From Solea solea (Eukaryota > Chordata > Actinopteri > Pleuronectiformes > Soleidae), in NCBI RefSeq assembly GCF_958295425.1, contig NC_081137.1, positions 11,881,254 to 11,945,253 of the forward strand: a stretch of 64,000 nt of DNA, in the 5' to 3' direction. Made by a program: the position numbers and the translations under genes. The first letter of the stretch is position 1; each line of letters begins with the position of its first letter. Positions 21,766 to 34,569 of the stretch are shown here, in pieces. The notes under the pieces are model-generated. The model made no database searches. It worked only from the letters and a program-made list of their open reading frames with translations, and had not been told where the DNA came from.

Positions 21766-21915
21766 AACTTCAGAATCTCCTAAAAAAGGGAACCAATCAC
21801 AAGCTCTGGTAGGTTAGTGAGGTCTAGCAGCTTTTGTATCCTGTACATACAACATGGCTGCCATCGAAGAGCAGCTGTCTTTCGATTTGGCTGTTGCTTC
21901 CATTTTAAGCGACTT
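21739..21915 (+). mobile_element. Repeat family B, copy 1
   Basis: This segment matches the reverse complement of 37780-37985. Shared blocks include 'gttggccaa', 'aaaaaagggaac', 'ctagcagcttttgtat', 'acatggc..gcca', 'gagcagctgtctttcgat' and 'gcttccatttta'. The second copy ends in 'ccaggctagc', a common end of fish DNA transposons, so both are probably MITE remnants. Confidence 0.6.
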
Positions 21916-22654
21916 GCTATAACGAACACGTTCGTTGACACGTCTTCCACTGCTCTGCATACGACGTTCTGATCACTGGTCTCATTGGTCATAGGTCTAT
22001 CCCGTTTCATACAGAGGCATTTTGATCTACGTCTGTTGTGCCTCGTGTGAGGAGACTATACGATGAGATGGAGTCTGTTACTGTTGAGTAAAGTGGCGGA
22101 GCTAGTGTTTCAAACTTCCACTTCAAACAGATTTGCTAGATTCTGTAACTTCTCAGATAACCGTGGCACAGAGTCAAAGACTGTGAATGTGCAGTGCAGC
22201 TGGCCGCGTGTGGACCAATCACTAATCTGTGATGTTTGTCCAAATAACGTAAAATATGACTGTGAAAAATGTCCATCTCCTTAATCAGTTTACATGTAAA
22301 TATAGTCAAATATCATCAAATTGATGTAAAGACATATGCAAAATGCAAATACAGCGTGATGATGTCACACATATGCTAATTAGCATTTCTCATTTTCTTG
22401 CGATATCTAGTATATTTACTACTACTATAACAGCTGAGCTAACAAAGATCCTGTGAGGTATCAGAATGAATAACAGCAACTTTGAACAAGAGGGAGATTC
22501 ACATTGCGCTGCTCTAGTAACAAAGCAAAGTCAGAGCACATGAACTGCTGGATTTTTATTGTGTAAGAATATTTTATGTGCCCTTGTGGAAATGGGCCAG
22601 CAGACATAATACTACCCTCCAAGCAGGGGCCTTTTTCAGGCCAGAAAACTACCA
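21916..22654. other. No gene recognised
   Basis: May include the decayed rest of family B up to about 22090. The 73-codon frame at 22063-22284 has no recognised motif. Confidence 0.45.
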
Positions 22655-22790
22655 TTTAGTTGCTAGTTCCTGTGGTGGAACATAGTTCTTAAGTAAGTCT
22701 CTGGTACTATAGTTCCTGTGTTAGAAACGCACACAGTTCCTACTCCTTAGGAAAGTTCCTATAGGTCCTGTTCCTTTATGAGCAGATAAC
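22655..22790. mobile_element. Possible hAT MITE fragment
   Basis: Dense repetition of 'agttcct' and 'ggaac' words with 'gtggtggaa' and 'gttagaaacgc' resembles fish hAT MITEs with AGTTCCT modules. Ends not defined. Confidence 0.3.
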
Positions 22791-25700
22791 GCTGGGCTGC
22801 TGACCACCTGAGGGCCATATGGTCCAATGTTTAATAAAACCACAGATCAACTAAGAATTGTCATTTTTGTGTTAATCTTAAATTTAAAAAAAAGTGCAAT
22901 ATTTCCCCTTAGGGCACCCCTTGAGGTGGGGAATGGTTTATTTTTCAAGCTATTAGAAACATAAACAAAAATAATGTGTTTGTGAATTGTAGGAACTCAA
23001 ACAGAGAAACACTAAATTAAAAGTCGTTGGCAAAATGTTATTAAAATGTGTTCTTAATTTAATTGCATGTGCACAGGAATCGACACATATTAAATCTATT
23101 AACCAGCAACAATAGCAAATGTTGGAAAGGACTTTGTACTTAGCATAGTTACCACAGGTATATCACCCATGTGGAGTTCTTATGTTGTTTTGATTATTTG
23201 ACTAAAAACCTTATGGTTTCAGTTATTGCACTAAATGGTGTAATAGAGTGTTCACAGCCTCAGGTTGATTTCCAATGCAGGTCACATCATCAGAACACAG
23301 TTATAGCACAACATAATGCCCTTCAACCCCTGCAGTCACATGTATTTTCCAATATATTCAATACCAAACGCAAGTAATACATGTGCACTGAAATAGGTTG
23401 AAGCTATAATTATTATAATTTGAAATGTGTCTTGTTAGTTATTCAGCCCCATAGAATAGCTCTAGGCGTCACTCAGGAATGCTGTTGATTGGATTTTTTT
23501 TTTTTTTTGCATGAGGAAAAAAAAAAAAATATAGCGAGCAAAAAATAGAGGCATAAAAATAGTGCCGAAAGTCACTCAAAGGTACATATTAAAGCACAGT
23601 GCTTCAAGAATTTGTCTTAGAACGTGCACAAATTGAATACTTTGAAACACCTGCCAGCTATTCAGAACTTCTGCCTCGGGGAATCAAACTCCCAGTCAAG
23701 AGCTGAATCCCTGACATTAGAGGCACAGTGTTCAACATCGTAGCTCTGGCAGCTGAGGCAGACGAGTGAAGGCAAGGAGAAGTATGAACTACAAACAGAT
23801 AGTGTGATTTAAAAAAAAAAAAAAGAAAAAAAAGAAAACAGCTCTCTGACATATGTACAACCTCAACCTTGGGCATGTTTATCAGGTAAAAGAAGCAAGT
23901 CGGCACGACACTATAAATTAGCATTTCTTTAGCAAAATGTGTTGTTTTTTTTCTCATACTATAAAAGACAACACCCTATAACCCACCGGAAACTGAAAAA
24001 GAAACATGTGATGTGAAGCATTATACTGTTAAAAGCATTATTTTCAGCTGCTATGAATGACTTATTAACTACATTTCAAGTGAGGGGCTTTCTATATGAT
24101 TGAGTTTCTCCTGCCCTGTGCATTCTGTGGGGAGCAGAGCATCATGGGGCTGCACTGACAAGCTCATCCATCAGCGCGGCATGTTCACGTCCCCATCAAA
24201 CGCCTGCACTGCTCCATAAAGTGGAGGAGGGGAGGTGTCACTCCCTAAACAGGATATATGGTCTCTTGCTGAGACACAAATTAGACAGTAAACACATTAC
24301 AGTGGAAGTAGCCTCTTCCGCAGCAACATGTCTGTACTGCTGCGGTGCCAGAATCCACACTGCAGGACTATTAAAAGGTAGCAGCAGGTCTGCCAACAAA
24401 ACATACACGTTTGCATTAAATGTCACCTGCATTTCTCGCTCAAGCATCTTTCACTCTAAAATTAGCAGGTAGATTAAGAATTTTGGAACCTGCTGAAGCT
24501 GCTAAAAAAAAAGATTAACACCATTACCACTGCCGGTGGTTGGTCTGTCCTTTTTTTTTTTCACCCAACCATGAAATGTGAATTCACAAATGTGCCAGAA
24601 ACAAAATGAGATGGAAAAAAAAAAAGAAGACAACAACAACTACAGCACTTGTTTTTACCTTTTACTTTGGTTTCCTTGTTCACACTCAATGGGAAATGAT
24701 CATTTGAAGGCACTAATACAATTAAATAAAATGGAGTGGGATGAAATAATAAATACTGAGTGCTGTCCCAGGTTGTAAATAGTAAGGTTTTCTCATAACA
24801 TTGATGGCTTGCAGCTATGCTAACTGCTAGAAGATGAATATGCATCTTAGTGTTGCACCAGCAATGATGCCAGAAATTGAATTGCTGAAAAGAATGAAGC
24901 AGATTAAAATTGAATTAGCATATTCACACCCAGGACCTGTGTTCCCCCAAATGCCAATGAGCTGAAGCAAACATGTTTTGACCATTAACAATGAAGTCTA
25001 AATAATTGATTACATTCCCAAAAAGGTTATTCTCAAACTTTGAACACCTCAGATTTCTTTCATCTCTTTTATTGGATTTAATTGCATTCACATTTTAAGT
25101 GGAATTGTTTTCCTTGGGTTTTTTTTTTTTTATTTTTTAGAACTATCAATCTTGACCGACCATTATCGTGCTGGGGGCTCAGGTGAAACACGGCCCAGCT
25201 TTTGATCCGGCAAAAGGCACGCAGCATGAATCTGTGTTGTCAGTTCATTCTCACTCCAACTGGTTGGGATAGCAGTTGCCACACGAAGCACAGACATGCA
25301 CTGAGCAAACAGACCAGACAGAGCTGTCATGCTGCCCAACACACTTCATTAACCCCCACTTCCACCTCCACCACCATCCATCCCTATTTTTGCTTGCCAG
25401 CTTGGTAAGGCCACTCCCAGACAGTGCTTGTCTCTGCTCTACACTCTACTGCGTGTGTCGACAGCCACATGGACTCCGATTTTATCACTGTGGGGAGAGG
25501 CCGTATTTTGCTTGATGTGATGCGGTGCTTTCGAAACATCACAATAGACAACCCCCCTACTGGATTCCCATCAGTGAACACAGCTAATATTTTGTTTGCC
25601 TTCCACAGCTACAGCACAGATACCAAAGGTTGGGACTCACCGACACAGACACACGGCTGCTGATGGCTAACTCTAACCCTCGACAGGGTGGGGAGCGTGG

Positions 25701-25876
25701 CACCGTCGGCTCTTGTCAACGTGGAGCATGGCTCCTGTTGACTTCACAGCCAATTACAGCCAATTTGGCACGTCAAGGCCAATTGGAAGACAAAAAATGA
25801 CAAAGCAATAGGACAACTTTCAAACTGGAGTGCACACACTGGGGCTCATACATATCTCCTTCAATGCCTTCCTTAT
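22791..25876. other. 3.1-kb stretch without genes
   Basis: A T15-gcatgagg-A13 stretch at 23494-23529 could fold on itself. Further A/T runs lie near 23810-23835, 24505, 24551-24560, 24616-24626 and 25119-25130. The region 24120-24200 and 24880-25020 are free of simple repeats and have a conserved-noncoding texture. No convincing coding frame; 25424-25663 is open for 79 codons but has no recognised domain. Confidence 0.5.
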
Positions 25877-25960
25877 TTAAGGGTCCAGTGTGTAAGAATT
25901 AGCGATATCTAGTGGTCATACTGCAGATTGCAACAAATGGAGGACTCCTTCGCCCTTTCC
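25877..25960. mobile_element. TTAA-type MITE end
   Basis: TTAA (25877-25880) followed by GGGTCCAGTGTGTAAGAATT and 'gcgatatctagtggtc..actgcagattgcaac' matches one end of a common fish TTAA MITE. The opposite end is absent or too decayed. Related copies: 42195-42430 and 48849-49125. Confidence 0.65.
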
Positions 25961-28284
25961 TAATTTAATTGTGGACATATAGAGGCAAATACAAGTATAA
26001 TATGTCTGAAGCAAGCATCTGTGTGATTATTGACAAGATGAGATTTGTATTATTAGAATACCGGCAGTATTTTGACTCCGACTAGGCTCAGTAAGCGGGG
26101 GGTGTGGCCTAGCTGGGAATTAAAAATACGTGTTTTGACTTCTTCTTTCTCTGTCAAGAAAGAAGAAGGTAATTTCCTCCTTTGCAGTCACAGAATATAC
26201 AATAACTGGTTGCTCATCAGCTTTATACACCTTGTTTTCATCGTCTCTCTTTAGCATCGACTGTCTGTCGATGAGGAGTGAGGGATTCAGCCCGGGTTTC
26301 TGGGGAAGATGTCGTGTGTGGTACAGTTCTGACCACACAGCACACTCTCACAGCCTCAACGTGACATAGATAGGATAACATTAAGCGAAAAAAAACAAGA
26401 ATGTCGCTATTTCACGCAAATTAAATAAAAAGAGGTGGGGAAGAGGGCGCCCAGGATTTGTAAACGGAAAGCTGCATGAGACGTATGTAAAAGAGAGCGT
26501 GGAGAAGTCTTATTTAGCAGGAGAAGCAGAGCTCAGATTTTGCGTGGTGTAAGGGAAATGACTTGTTTCATGGCCAGCAAGAGAAATGTTGTGAGCCTTG
26601 AGGATGAAAACCAAGCCAACCTGTCTTGTCTTTGTGAAGTAGAGGAACGTTCCACCGAATGTGAAAATGTAAGGACACAAACCAGGCTGCCATGAATATG
26701 CATGTGCAGGGGGAGAGAAGCGTTTCGGATGGAAAATGAATTCATTGGGAGACGAACAAATGTAGGGTGGAGGTTTATGAACAGTGATGCACATAAATAA
26801 AGTTTGGAGAGTCGTACACGTCTGTTTGCAGATGTGCTAACAAAAAAAGATAGTGGATCAGGCCACGGAGGACCTAGTTTGAATCTCTTTAGGCAAAAGA
26901 GTTAGAGCCACTTTCATCTCAGAAACAATGCCACGACTCCGCCCTGAGGCTGCCTGCACTGCCAGTACGTTTGGAACTATTTATTTGTGTAAGCAAATGT
27001 TGATGAGGTTCAACACTTGCCCCACAGGTTCACCTGACAGACGACAAGTGGTTTGTCTGTTTTTTTTTTAAATAGTTGAGCTGTCTCATTACAGTATTAC
27101 TTCAAGGACAGCTTTCACATTTCCCCTATTTTGTTTTCAAATCAATGCCCACACTTTGTAATCAAACTGGCTACACAGTGAATACTATCAAACCACGAAA
27201 TAGAGCAAACCGAAACCACAGATGACTGGCACTTAGGTTGAATTAATACGACAACACAGTGCAGTGCAATTGGTTTCGTGTGGGCTAATTTACTAATAAA
27301 GACTTAAAATCATTTGAAAAAAAAAAGTGTATATTGACAGTGTGAGGCTCTGACTGTCAGGATGTGAAAGATGAGGTCGAGATCAAACCCATGATCGGCA
27401 TTTTCTGTTTGTTAATCTATAACAATGCAAGCAGCCAAATTGGAAACATCACAAAGAGGCTTTATTACCCGCTGGGATTGCTGAAATATACAATACAGTA
27501 TTTTGCAGTTTCTTTTTCTACTCTAAATGTATGTACCTAGCCTTGAATATATATATATATATATATATGTTGAAGAGAAATAGAAAAAGAAGCACGCACA
27601 ACCACATAAAGACAATTAAGAGAACCAAGAACTTGTCAAACACGGAACATTAGGGAGTAGATGTTGTTCAGAACAGCTGGTGGAATAAATGTCTGTGTGA
27701 GTCATAGCACAAGTTCGGGGGAAAATAGAGTTAGTTGACTTGACAAATGACTTCAACACTTTAACACAGATTTGTAAACAATTTTTGGAGTTTTAATGCA
27801 AAGAGAAAGCGACTGAATAGAGTTCCCATTCAGATGATCTAGTTCATGACATAAAATATTGTTGTAATGTCGGGAAAGGAAAAAAAAAAAAGGAATAGAA
27901 GTATGGAACAGAATCTGCAAGCAAATTGATGCTCCGTGACTATCTTTTTGCACTTATTCTATCTTTTCAACTCCAAATCAGGACACAGTGAACAGCACTG
28001 TAGTATTTAGCTAAAATTCTAATATCTAAAATTAAAATACTGCATCATAACTTTGACAGGGAAAAATGAAGTGACATTTTTATGACAGTGTGATCAATAA
28101 CCAAAGACATGTGTTGGTAATTTTATTGGATGCATCCATCAATCAGTTTATGAGAAAATAGACATCATGTTCTTAGTATGATGACTCAATTGTAGGTTGT
28201 TTATTTATGCAGGAAGGAACCTGGGGGTCCCACAATCTGGAACTAAGTGGAATTTAGCCCGCGTTAGGTGGTTTCAAATCATTG
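25961..28284. other. No gene recognised
   Basis: Contains a TA run at 27547-27568, A/T runs near 27061, 27318 and 27880, and a small hairpin CATCGAC..GTCGATG at about 26248-26272. ORFs below 95 codons lack features. Confidence 0.5.
27547..27568. repeat. (TA)n microsatellite
   Basis: About 11 TA units. Confidence 0.9.
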
Positions 28285-28475
28285 TGTATAACTGCTGTGG
28301 AATTAACATCTGTCCTCAGTGATCTGATTATAGCTGTGTCTCAAAAGGGTCCTGGATCTTGTGTTCACACGAGATCAGATCTGGCTTCACCTGTTTGTAA
28401 TTCAAACAAACAATGGTGTCATATCTGTTCACAAGAACACAATTGCACTTTTAATGAGTCTGACTGTACAGATGA
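28285..28475. mobile_element. DNA-transposon MITE fragment (family of 59496-59869)
   Basis: It shares 'aattaacatctgtcctcagtg'-like terminal sequence and 'ctgttcacaagaa..tgaatgagtctgactg.cagatg' with the more complete copy at 59496-59869. The order is consistent with an internally deleted copy. Confidence 0.55.
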
Positions 28476-31025
28476 GTCGGATGTCCACATGTTTGTGTGT
28501 GTGTGAGAGCATCTGTGTTTGTGTGAAAGAGAGGGCAGGAAAGAGAAATTAAAGATTTTAAATGTTACAGAAAAAAAGGGATTGTTTCAATATTGTAGCA
28601 CTGGCTACAAATAAATGAATGTAGGATCCGTGTCTGAATGGCCTCATATACAGTACATCTATCATCATTCTATCATAGAATTTAAAAGGGGTTCTTACAA
28701 TTTGTTGTACTAATGTAATTTGTTATTTCTTAAAACTCATCTTTTCTCATTTATCATACAATTTGGACTATTTCAATGTGCTGGTTTTTTTACTCTAATT
28801 AACTACATTATTTGCTTTGTTGTAAAACACTGTTTTCAAAGATGCAATGTTAATAACGTTTTTATTGTCATTGTTTTCTGTTGTTGCTGTGAACATGGGT
28901 ATCCAGACATCTTTTGTTTGAAAATTAAATGAAATTCAACTTTTCATACTTTACTCAAACAACTTTATGAAAGTGTAAAAAATAGATCTCTTTTTTTTTA
29001 ATTTTATTTTCCTTTACAATTGGTGTGCGTAATATTCCCCAAGTTTTTACATATTTATAAAATCATTTTCTCAGCGTTTACAATATACTATATACAGATG
29101 TATTATGTTTTGGGAGTAATAGTATTTTTGTAGCTTTTTTGTTTAGCGCACATACAGCGTGTGCCACAGATGTCATGCTGCCCTATATGTGGTAAATGTT
29201 AATGATATGTAAACGTGCAGTATGAGCGTGTTTTCATTTGCTGTACATGTTCAGTATATGGAAGCTGTCTGCACCTGTGGCCGGTTGTATAATGAGTGAG
29301 TTTTGCATATGGGCTGGAGACCTGAAGACTATCACATCCACACAGTGTTGTTTGTGTGCGTGTTCACACTGTGTTGAAGTGTCGCATCAAGTCTACAAAT
29401 AACATACGTCTCAGCTAAACTATTATTAGAGTTCTGCCTCACAACCACATAGGGTTTCTGTCCTTTGCACTTTCACTTGTTGGCAGCATATATTTTTTTC
29501 TGTTACTGTATAGTTATGCATGTGTGATAGTATTGAAATGAATACAGGATTTATAAATATAAGCAAATTAGTGTGAAATTATTTTAAATATTATAATAAT
29601 TTACATATAATAAATGATCAGCAATTATAAAAAGTAGAACCATATATAAAAAGTGATATGTGATATGAACATTGTGAAGTTTGAATACATTGGCCATTGT
29701 GTGAAACCGTCACAGACTTGGAAGGAAACTCAGAGCTCAGGTATGAAACCACTGGTTTTCTCTCCAGCAGCTGAAGTTGTTAGATCTCCGTGCTCCTCCA
29801 GAGTCATCTTCACCACAAGTCTACTGTAAGTACTGCACATAAAACACAGAAAAGAGAAAAATAAAGTGTTTGTTTGAATGATGTTTGGTAGATAAAATAA
29901 CAATTGACTGCATATTATGGTTTATTCAGTATTACAATAGCATAAACGTATAATACGTACGTATTTTGTCTGTGCATAAATATTTGTCCTAATTCTCCCT
30001 CCTGGTTTTCATATTATCATTCAGCTGATGTTACTCAGGCAACAACTATGTGACTTACAGTGATGCTAACGTTATATAAATACCTGTTGTATTTCTGCTG
30101 TTGTCACTGAACAGACCAGGTAAGGAAATCATATCATATTATTAGTACAAATCTCTGACTTGTCTTTAGTGTGTGAGGAGAGAGAAGCCTCCTCTTCTCT
30201 CCTCATCTGTGGAGGCAGATGTTTGCTCCCCCTCCCTCGTCTGTTTCTCCTCTCCATCATGGATACTCACTCTCTTGTTCAGACGGAGCATGTACAGTAA
30301 AATGCAATTATCACTACTTTTTTTTCACAGCTGGCCCTCGGTTATCGATCAAATGCTAACACGATATGGGGAAATACCAATGATACACGTCTACGATCTA
30401 TACAATTACAATATACGCAAGTAACACTTAAAAACGTGTCTTTATACGGGAACCTCATCTGTTGACACGGCGGTAGAAGGCGACAATGGTGATTAAAGAA
30501 ATTGAAATTTAATGGACATTATAACTGCATAACAAAACACGTGCTATGCACCTTAGGCTATAATTGTGCTCTGTTTATACACTCTACATGTGCAACTGAT
30601 TTTTTTTTCGTTTCAGAGCATCAGCTACTGTTGTTTTCTTCACCGAGGTCAATCCCATTGAGACATGTTAGTACCTTCTTTTGTAAACATATCTATATGT
30701 CTCTATGTCTCTATGTGTTTAAAGTAAGAAAAAAATGCCTTCATTTCAAAGTAACATCTGGTCATGTATTGTATATAGATACACGTATTTCCAGGCTGGT
30801 TTCTCCTATTTATTTGCTACTTGTTCAACACCCATCCATAAAAAAAAAAAAACTTGGAATCCTTTCCGACTAAAGTGATTCCGTTTGAGGCACAGCTATA
30901 ATTTTCATAACTATTTTCCAAAGAATCACGAGAGACTCTTTGTCACAAGGCTGGAAGACACAGATGGATGAGATGCAGCCAGCACTGCCTCCTCCATCTT
31001 TTCACTGCATCCCCTCTGGCTCTCG
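28476..31025. other. No gene recognised; two weak splice-flanked segments
   Basis: A segment 29768-29825 lies between 'tggttttctctccag' and '|gtaagt' and is open as QLKLLDLRAPPESSSPQVY. A longer open frame (30173-30424) follows. Neither is recognised and no transcript structure can be built. Otherwise AT-rich unique DNA. Confidence 0.35.
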
Positions 31026-31048
31026 AAAAAAAAAAAAAAAAAAAAAAA
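31026..31048. repeat. Poly-A tract (23 A)
   Basis: Uninterrupted A run; no recognisable retrotransposed body upstream. Confidence 0.95.
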
Positions 31049-32279
31049 CACAACATGCCGACACACAAAAATGTGGGAAGGGGACAATTTTTTAAAGTTT
31101 AACCCTCTGACAGAGTCACAAACCAGGTTTTACTATGAAGCTACAAACATCATATGTCGACTCTTGTGCAGATCTTTGAATGCAAAAATGAAACATAAAA
31201 CCACAAACATGGTTATTTATTCTGCTGCGCTGCACTTTGAATCAGCTTTATGATCAAAGATATAAAATATACTGTCCATAGGTGCAAGTTAGTCATAACA
31301 CTTGCAATGTTTACTTAGTACAATTGTTATATATACAGTGTCATAGGGAAGTAGTGTGTGCTGCAAGAGTCCTTTCACTCAGATTAATGGTCCATTTTTT
31401 TCCTTGGTTATATATTGATCACAGTTATAGGGCACAAATATGTGCTATTTAACATTTAGGAGGGTATTTTTGTGATTTTTTTTTTTTTTTTTTTTTTACA
31501 CAGAAAGCTGCTAGTCAGTCCCTATGTGAATCTATTTTTTTGGCAGGGAGGCAGCTACAGCTTTGCATGATTGGCCGTATTGCCGTCCTCTCACACTTCC
31601 CACAGAGATGCATTTGATTTTGTCACCAGCATCCAAAGTCTTATTTAAACACTGTGAAGAATCTCAGAGTAAACGTTCTCCCATCATTGGCACACTTCAA
31701 CATAAACTAGAAAAACTATTCTGCAAAAAGGACCTTCTTAGTACTTTTTTCGTAGGGGGAGATTAGAACACGCTGCAAAATAAAGAGAATAAATGATGTG
31801 AGATGACTTGGCTCATAAAAACATGCAGGCCATGCCACATTATTACCATATGATAAAAGGACTGCAGTAGGTGGCCTACATTCAATCCTTCTATGTGAGA
31901 AGGGGGATGAAGGGAAAACAGGCAAAACTTAGGTAATTGGCTTCAGAAGTTGCAGCATTCTTGTCCTCCATTACCAGGCTGAGATGAAGAAACCTGCTGC
32001 GCTTGTCAAATCTACTTCACTGTTACTGTGATGGCCTGAGAGGGCAGACATGTCAGAGGAAGTGGGGGGGAAATACAGGTGTAGTCAAGCGTGAAAGAAC
32101 ATCTCATTATGAGAGCGAAGTATCTTATGTTGGCAGCTGCCAAATTGTGAACCTTCTATATTACTAATTATGGTAACCAGAACACAGAGACCAAGATGTG
32201 CTCAACACAGTCTCTAACTCTACATCTCACCTGATGTAACACAACAATTAAAGATTGAAGATTTTCTACATTTTTCTTG
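31049..32279. other. No gene recognised
   Basis: Includes a 22-bp poly-T run (31476-31497). Otherwise unique-looking. Confidence 0.55.
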
Positions 32280-33107
32280 TTTCAACAAGAGATGTTCCGA
32301 TACCATTTTTTCCCTCCTGATACCGATTCCGATACTTGTGCTGTGGGTATCGGCCGATACAGAGTACTGATACCAGTGTGTTATAAAGAAATATATATCA
32401 TACTACGCCTGCATGACTGTGATATGATTATCATTAAGGTTTGGCTCAGGTTAAACCCTCTGTAAAACATGAACGAATACAGCAAATGGACACCATTTAT
32501 TTTTTCCAGTGATGTTATTTCGTTTTTCAGCTTGTACGTTTGTATTGACTCTGGTCCAAACACCGCAGCACTGGCAGAGCTTCATGTTTCCATGACGACT
32601 GACCGGGAAAGGACGCGTGTGACATAATTTTTACATGACTCCAGATTGTTAAAATGAGTCTCTGAAGTAACGCTAAACTTTAAAAACAGAGGCATAAATA
32701 CGCAGGACACAGGTACGCTGGTTAGTTGTAGCGCTGCTCTTTTAGTTTAATAAACAGACTGCACCAGTTTGACTGTAGGCGTGGTAACGGAGCTAGCGCA
32801 GCTAACAATGCTAACGGAGCTAACTGGTAAATACTGCCAAACCGCCGACATGATGAGCTAACGTTAGCTCCTTGTCTACAGGTGTCGGGTGATCAGTTCT
32901 TCTTAGCACCTCTAAAACAGCACAGCGCAACTGTTTCAAGAGCGGCGAAGAAGAACCGTGTCAGAGCTAACGGAGCTCTAATAAATTACGTGGTATCGGA
33001 TCGGTGCATGGACTCCAGTACTCGCCGATACCGATGCCCACATTTTCGGCAGTATCGGAGGCATTTCCGATACTGGTATCGGAATCAGAACAACTCTAAC
33101 TTCAACA
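32280..33107. mobile_element. hAT MITE with 8-bp target duplication
   Basis: The element 32288-33099 (812 bp) is flanked by TTTCAACA (32280-32287) and CTTCAACA (33100-33107), an 8-bp duplication with one mismatch. Terminal regions are inverted repeats rich in 'ccgatacc' words; left AGAGATGTTCCGATACC pairs with right GGTATCGGAATCAGAACAAC. The inside has 'gctaacggagctaac' repeats (32795-32830) but no transposase frame. Family recognised from memory of fish hAT elements with GATACCGATACC termini. Confidence 0.8.
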
Positions 33108-33639
33108 CCTGCTGTTGCTTGTGATAATAATTTGTGGTCAACTAAGTGGACATGTTTTGGTCGCATTCCCTCCAAAAAGGTACAAAGATTATCATGATTA
33201 TGCGCAGTGATGACATTTGGATTTGATTAAAAACTGTTTCGCATGACATGCACACACAACAAGATCAGATTTACACTCTGACAAGAGCGGAATCAATGTA
33301 AGCACCGGTTTGAGATAAGACCATAAAAATGAGCATGATCTCTGTAGATACTGTAAATCATCTGCAGATGGGAACATTGTTTTTTTCTATTCATGGAAGG
33401 ATTTAAATTGGAAAATAATGAGAAGCAATGGGAAAATAACCCACGCAAGATATAAAAATATATCCCCTGAAGTGGAAAGCAACATTGGGGTTTTTAAAGT
33501 GATTCCTTAGGGTCGGTGTAAAAATACCACAGACCTATTCAGTCTGTTTTTTTTTCACCAACAATTGCATGTAGAAAGCCAAACAAATTAAATTAAATTA
33601 TACTCTATCAAGATGAATGAAATACCAGGAACCTTTTCA
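33108..33639. other. No gene recognised
   Basis: Unique-looking AT-rich DNA. Confidence 0.55.
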
Positions 33640-34085
33640 CAGGCAGTAAATTGTAGTTACAGACCATTGTGCGCATCTCTACCATAGTGCAGGGATGTGC
33701 AAATGTGTCTTTTTTTGTCCCCATAAGGAAGACATTAGGACAATACATTGACATCCATTCATTTGAACAGCTTAACCAAAGTATGTAATGGCTAACCCTA
33801 ACCTTAACTGTAGCACAATCAAACATTAGCCCTAAACTTAAAAAAGTTTCTCAGAAATTAGGTTCTGCCTCACGAGGACCAGGTGTTGGTCTCCATGAGA
33901 ACTACCCCTGACAAGGTCCTGAAGAGATAAAATAAAGTAATAAAAAAGTACACAAACACACACACACAGAATGATGCACACCCAACGCTCTGTGAAGTCA
34001 GGTGTGTTTGCCTGCTGAGTAATTTTGTCAAAAAGGGAGAAATAGAGTTTATGTCAAGTTGTGTCTGTTTGTGCCAAACCAATAG
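33640..34085. repeat. CA-linked fish repeat
   Basis: Carries 'ggctaaccctaaccttaac' (33788-33806), 'cctcacgaggaccagg', 'tggtctccatgagaactac' and a short CA run (33955-33968), followed by sequence shared with 21600-21715. This combination is typical of a widespread repeat in fish with GGTCCTCAC-like words; the class is unknown to me. Confidence 0.5.
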
Positions 34086-34189
34086 GGAAATAATAGGAAC
34101 CCAAATTCATCTGATTGTGTCAGGACCAGATATTGCACATGTGCTCAATGAATGAAGCAATTTTCAATACAATGGTCCAAAGCTTCATT

Positions 34190-34419
34190 TTTGTATTTTA
34201 TAGCACTTTTCTAGTCTTAATGTCCACTTTTCACTTTTGCCGTTTATATACACATTTTTCTATCATTCATCTTCCATACCCACTCACACCCTGCCGGCAC
34301 AGCTGTCAGGAGAAACAGTCCAAGGACAAGATACCACGTTGACTAGCTAAGCCAGGAATCGAACCCACAACCTTCAAGTTGAAAGCCGTCTCGCTCTACC
34401 ACTGAGCTACCGTCACCCT
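34190..34419 (-). mobile_element. tRNA-derived SINE (second family)
   Basis: The minus strand starts with a clear pol III promoter: box A TAGCTCAGTGG (complement of 34399-34409) and a canonical box B GGTTCGATTCC (complement of 34355-34365). The body keeps 'gtccttgg', 'ctgacagctgtgccggcag', and the tail 'cattaagactagaaaagtgc', ending with 'tataaaatacaa'. About 230 bp, near full length. The first 70 nt look like a tRNA, but the acceptor stem does not pair and the sequence continues into the SINE body. Confidence 0.8.
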
Positions 34420-34569
34420 TGAAGTGTCTGCCACATCCCTGTTTGAGCTTGAGTGATAAAAGGGATAAAGATGAAAGGACGAGTGACATCACACACATGA
34501 CAGAACAAACAAACAGCTGGTTGCACCGGTTCAACCTTTTGCAAAAGCAGATGTGCAGACGATTGACAG
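34420..34569. other. Spacer between SINE and ORF
   Basis: Unique-looking; no promoter recognised for the downstream frame. Confidence 0.5.

Noticed and set aside
30502..30873. 123-codon plus-strand ORF
   Set aside because: Composition follows T-rich DNA and poly-A at the end; no recognisable motif.
33788..33806. Interstitial telomere repeat
   Set aside because: Only two or three imperfect ccctaa-like units, within a known type of CA-linked repeat.
34355..34419. Functional tRNA gene on the minus strand
   Set aside because: Boxes A and B are good, but the acceptor stem does not pair and the sequence continues into a SINE body and tail.
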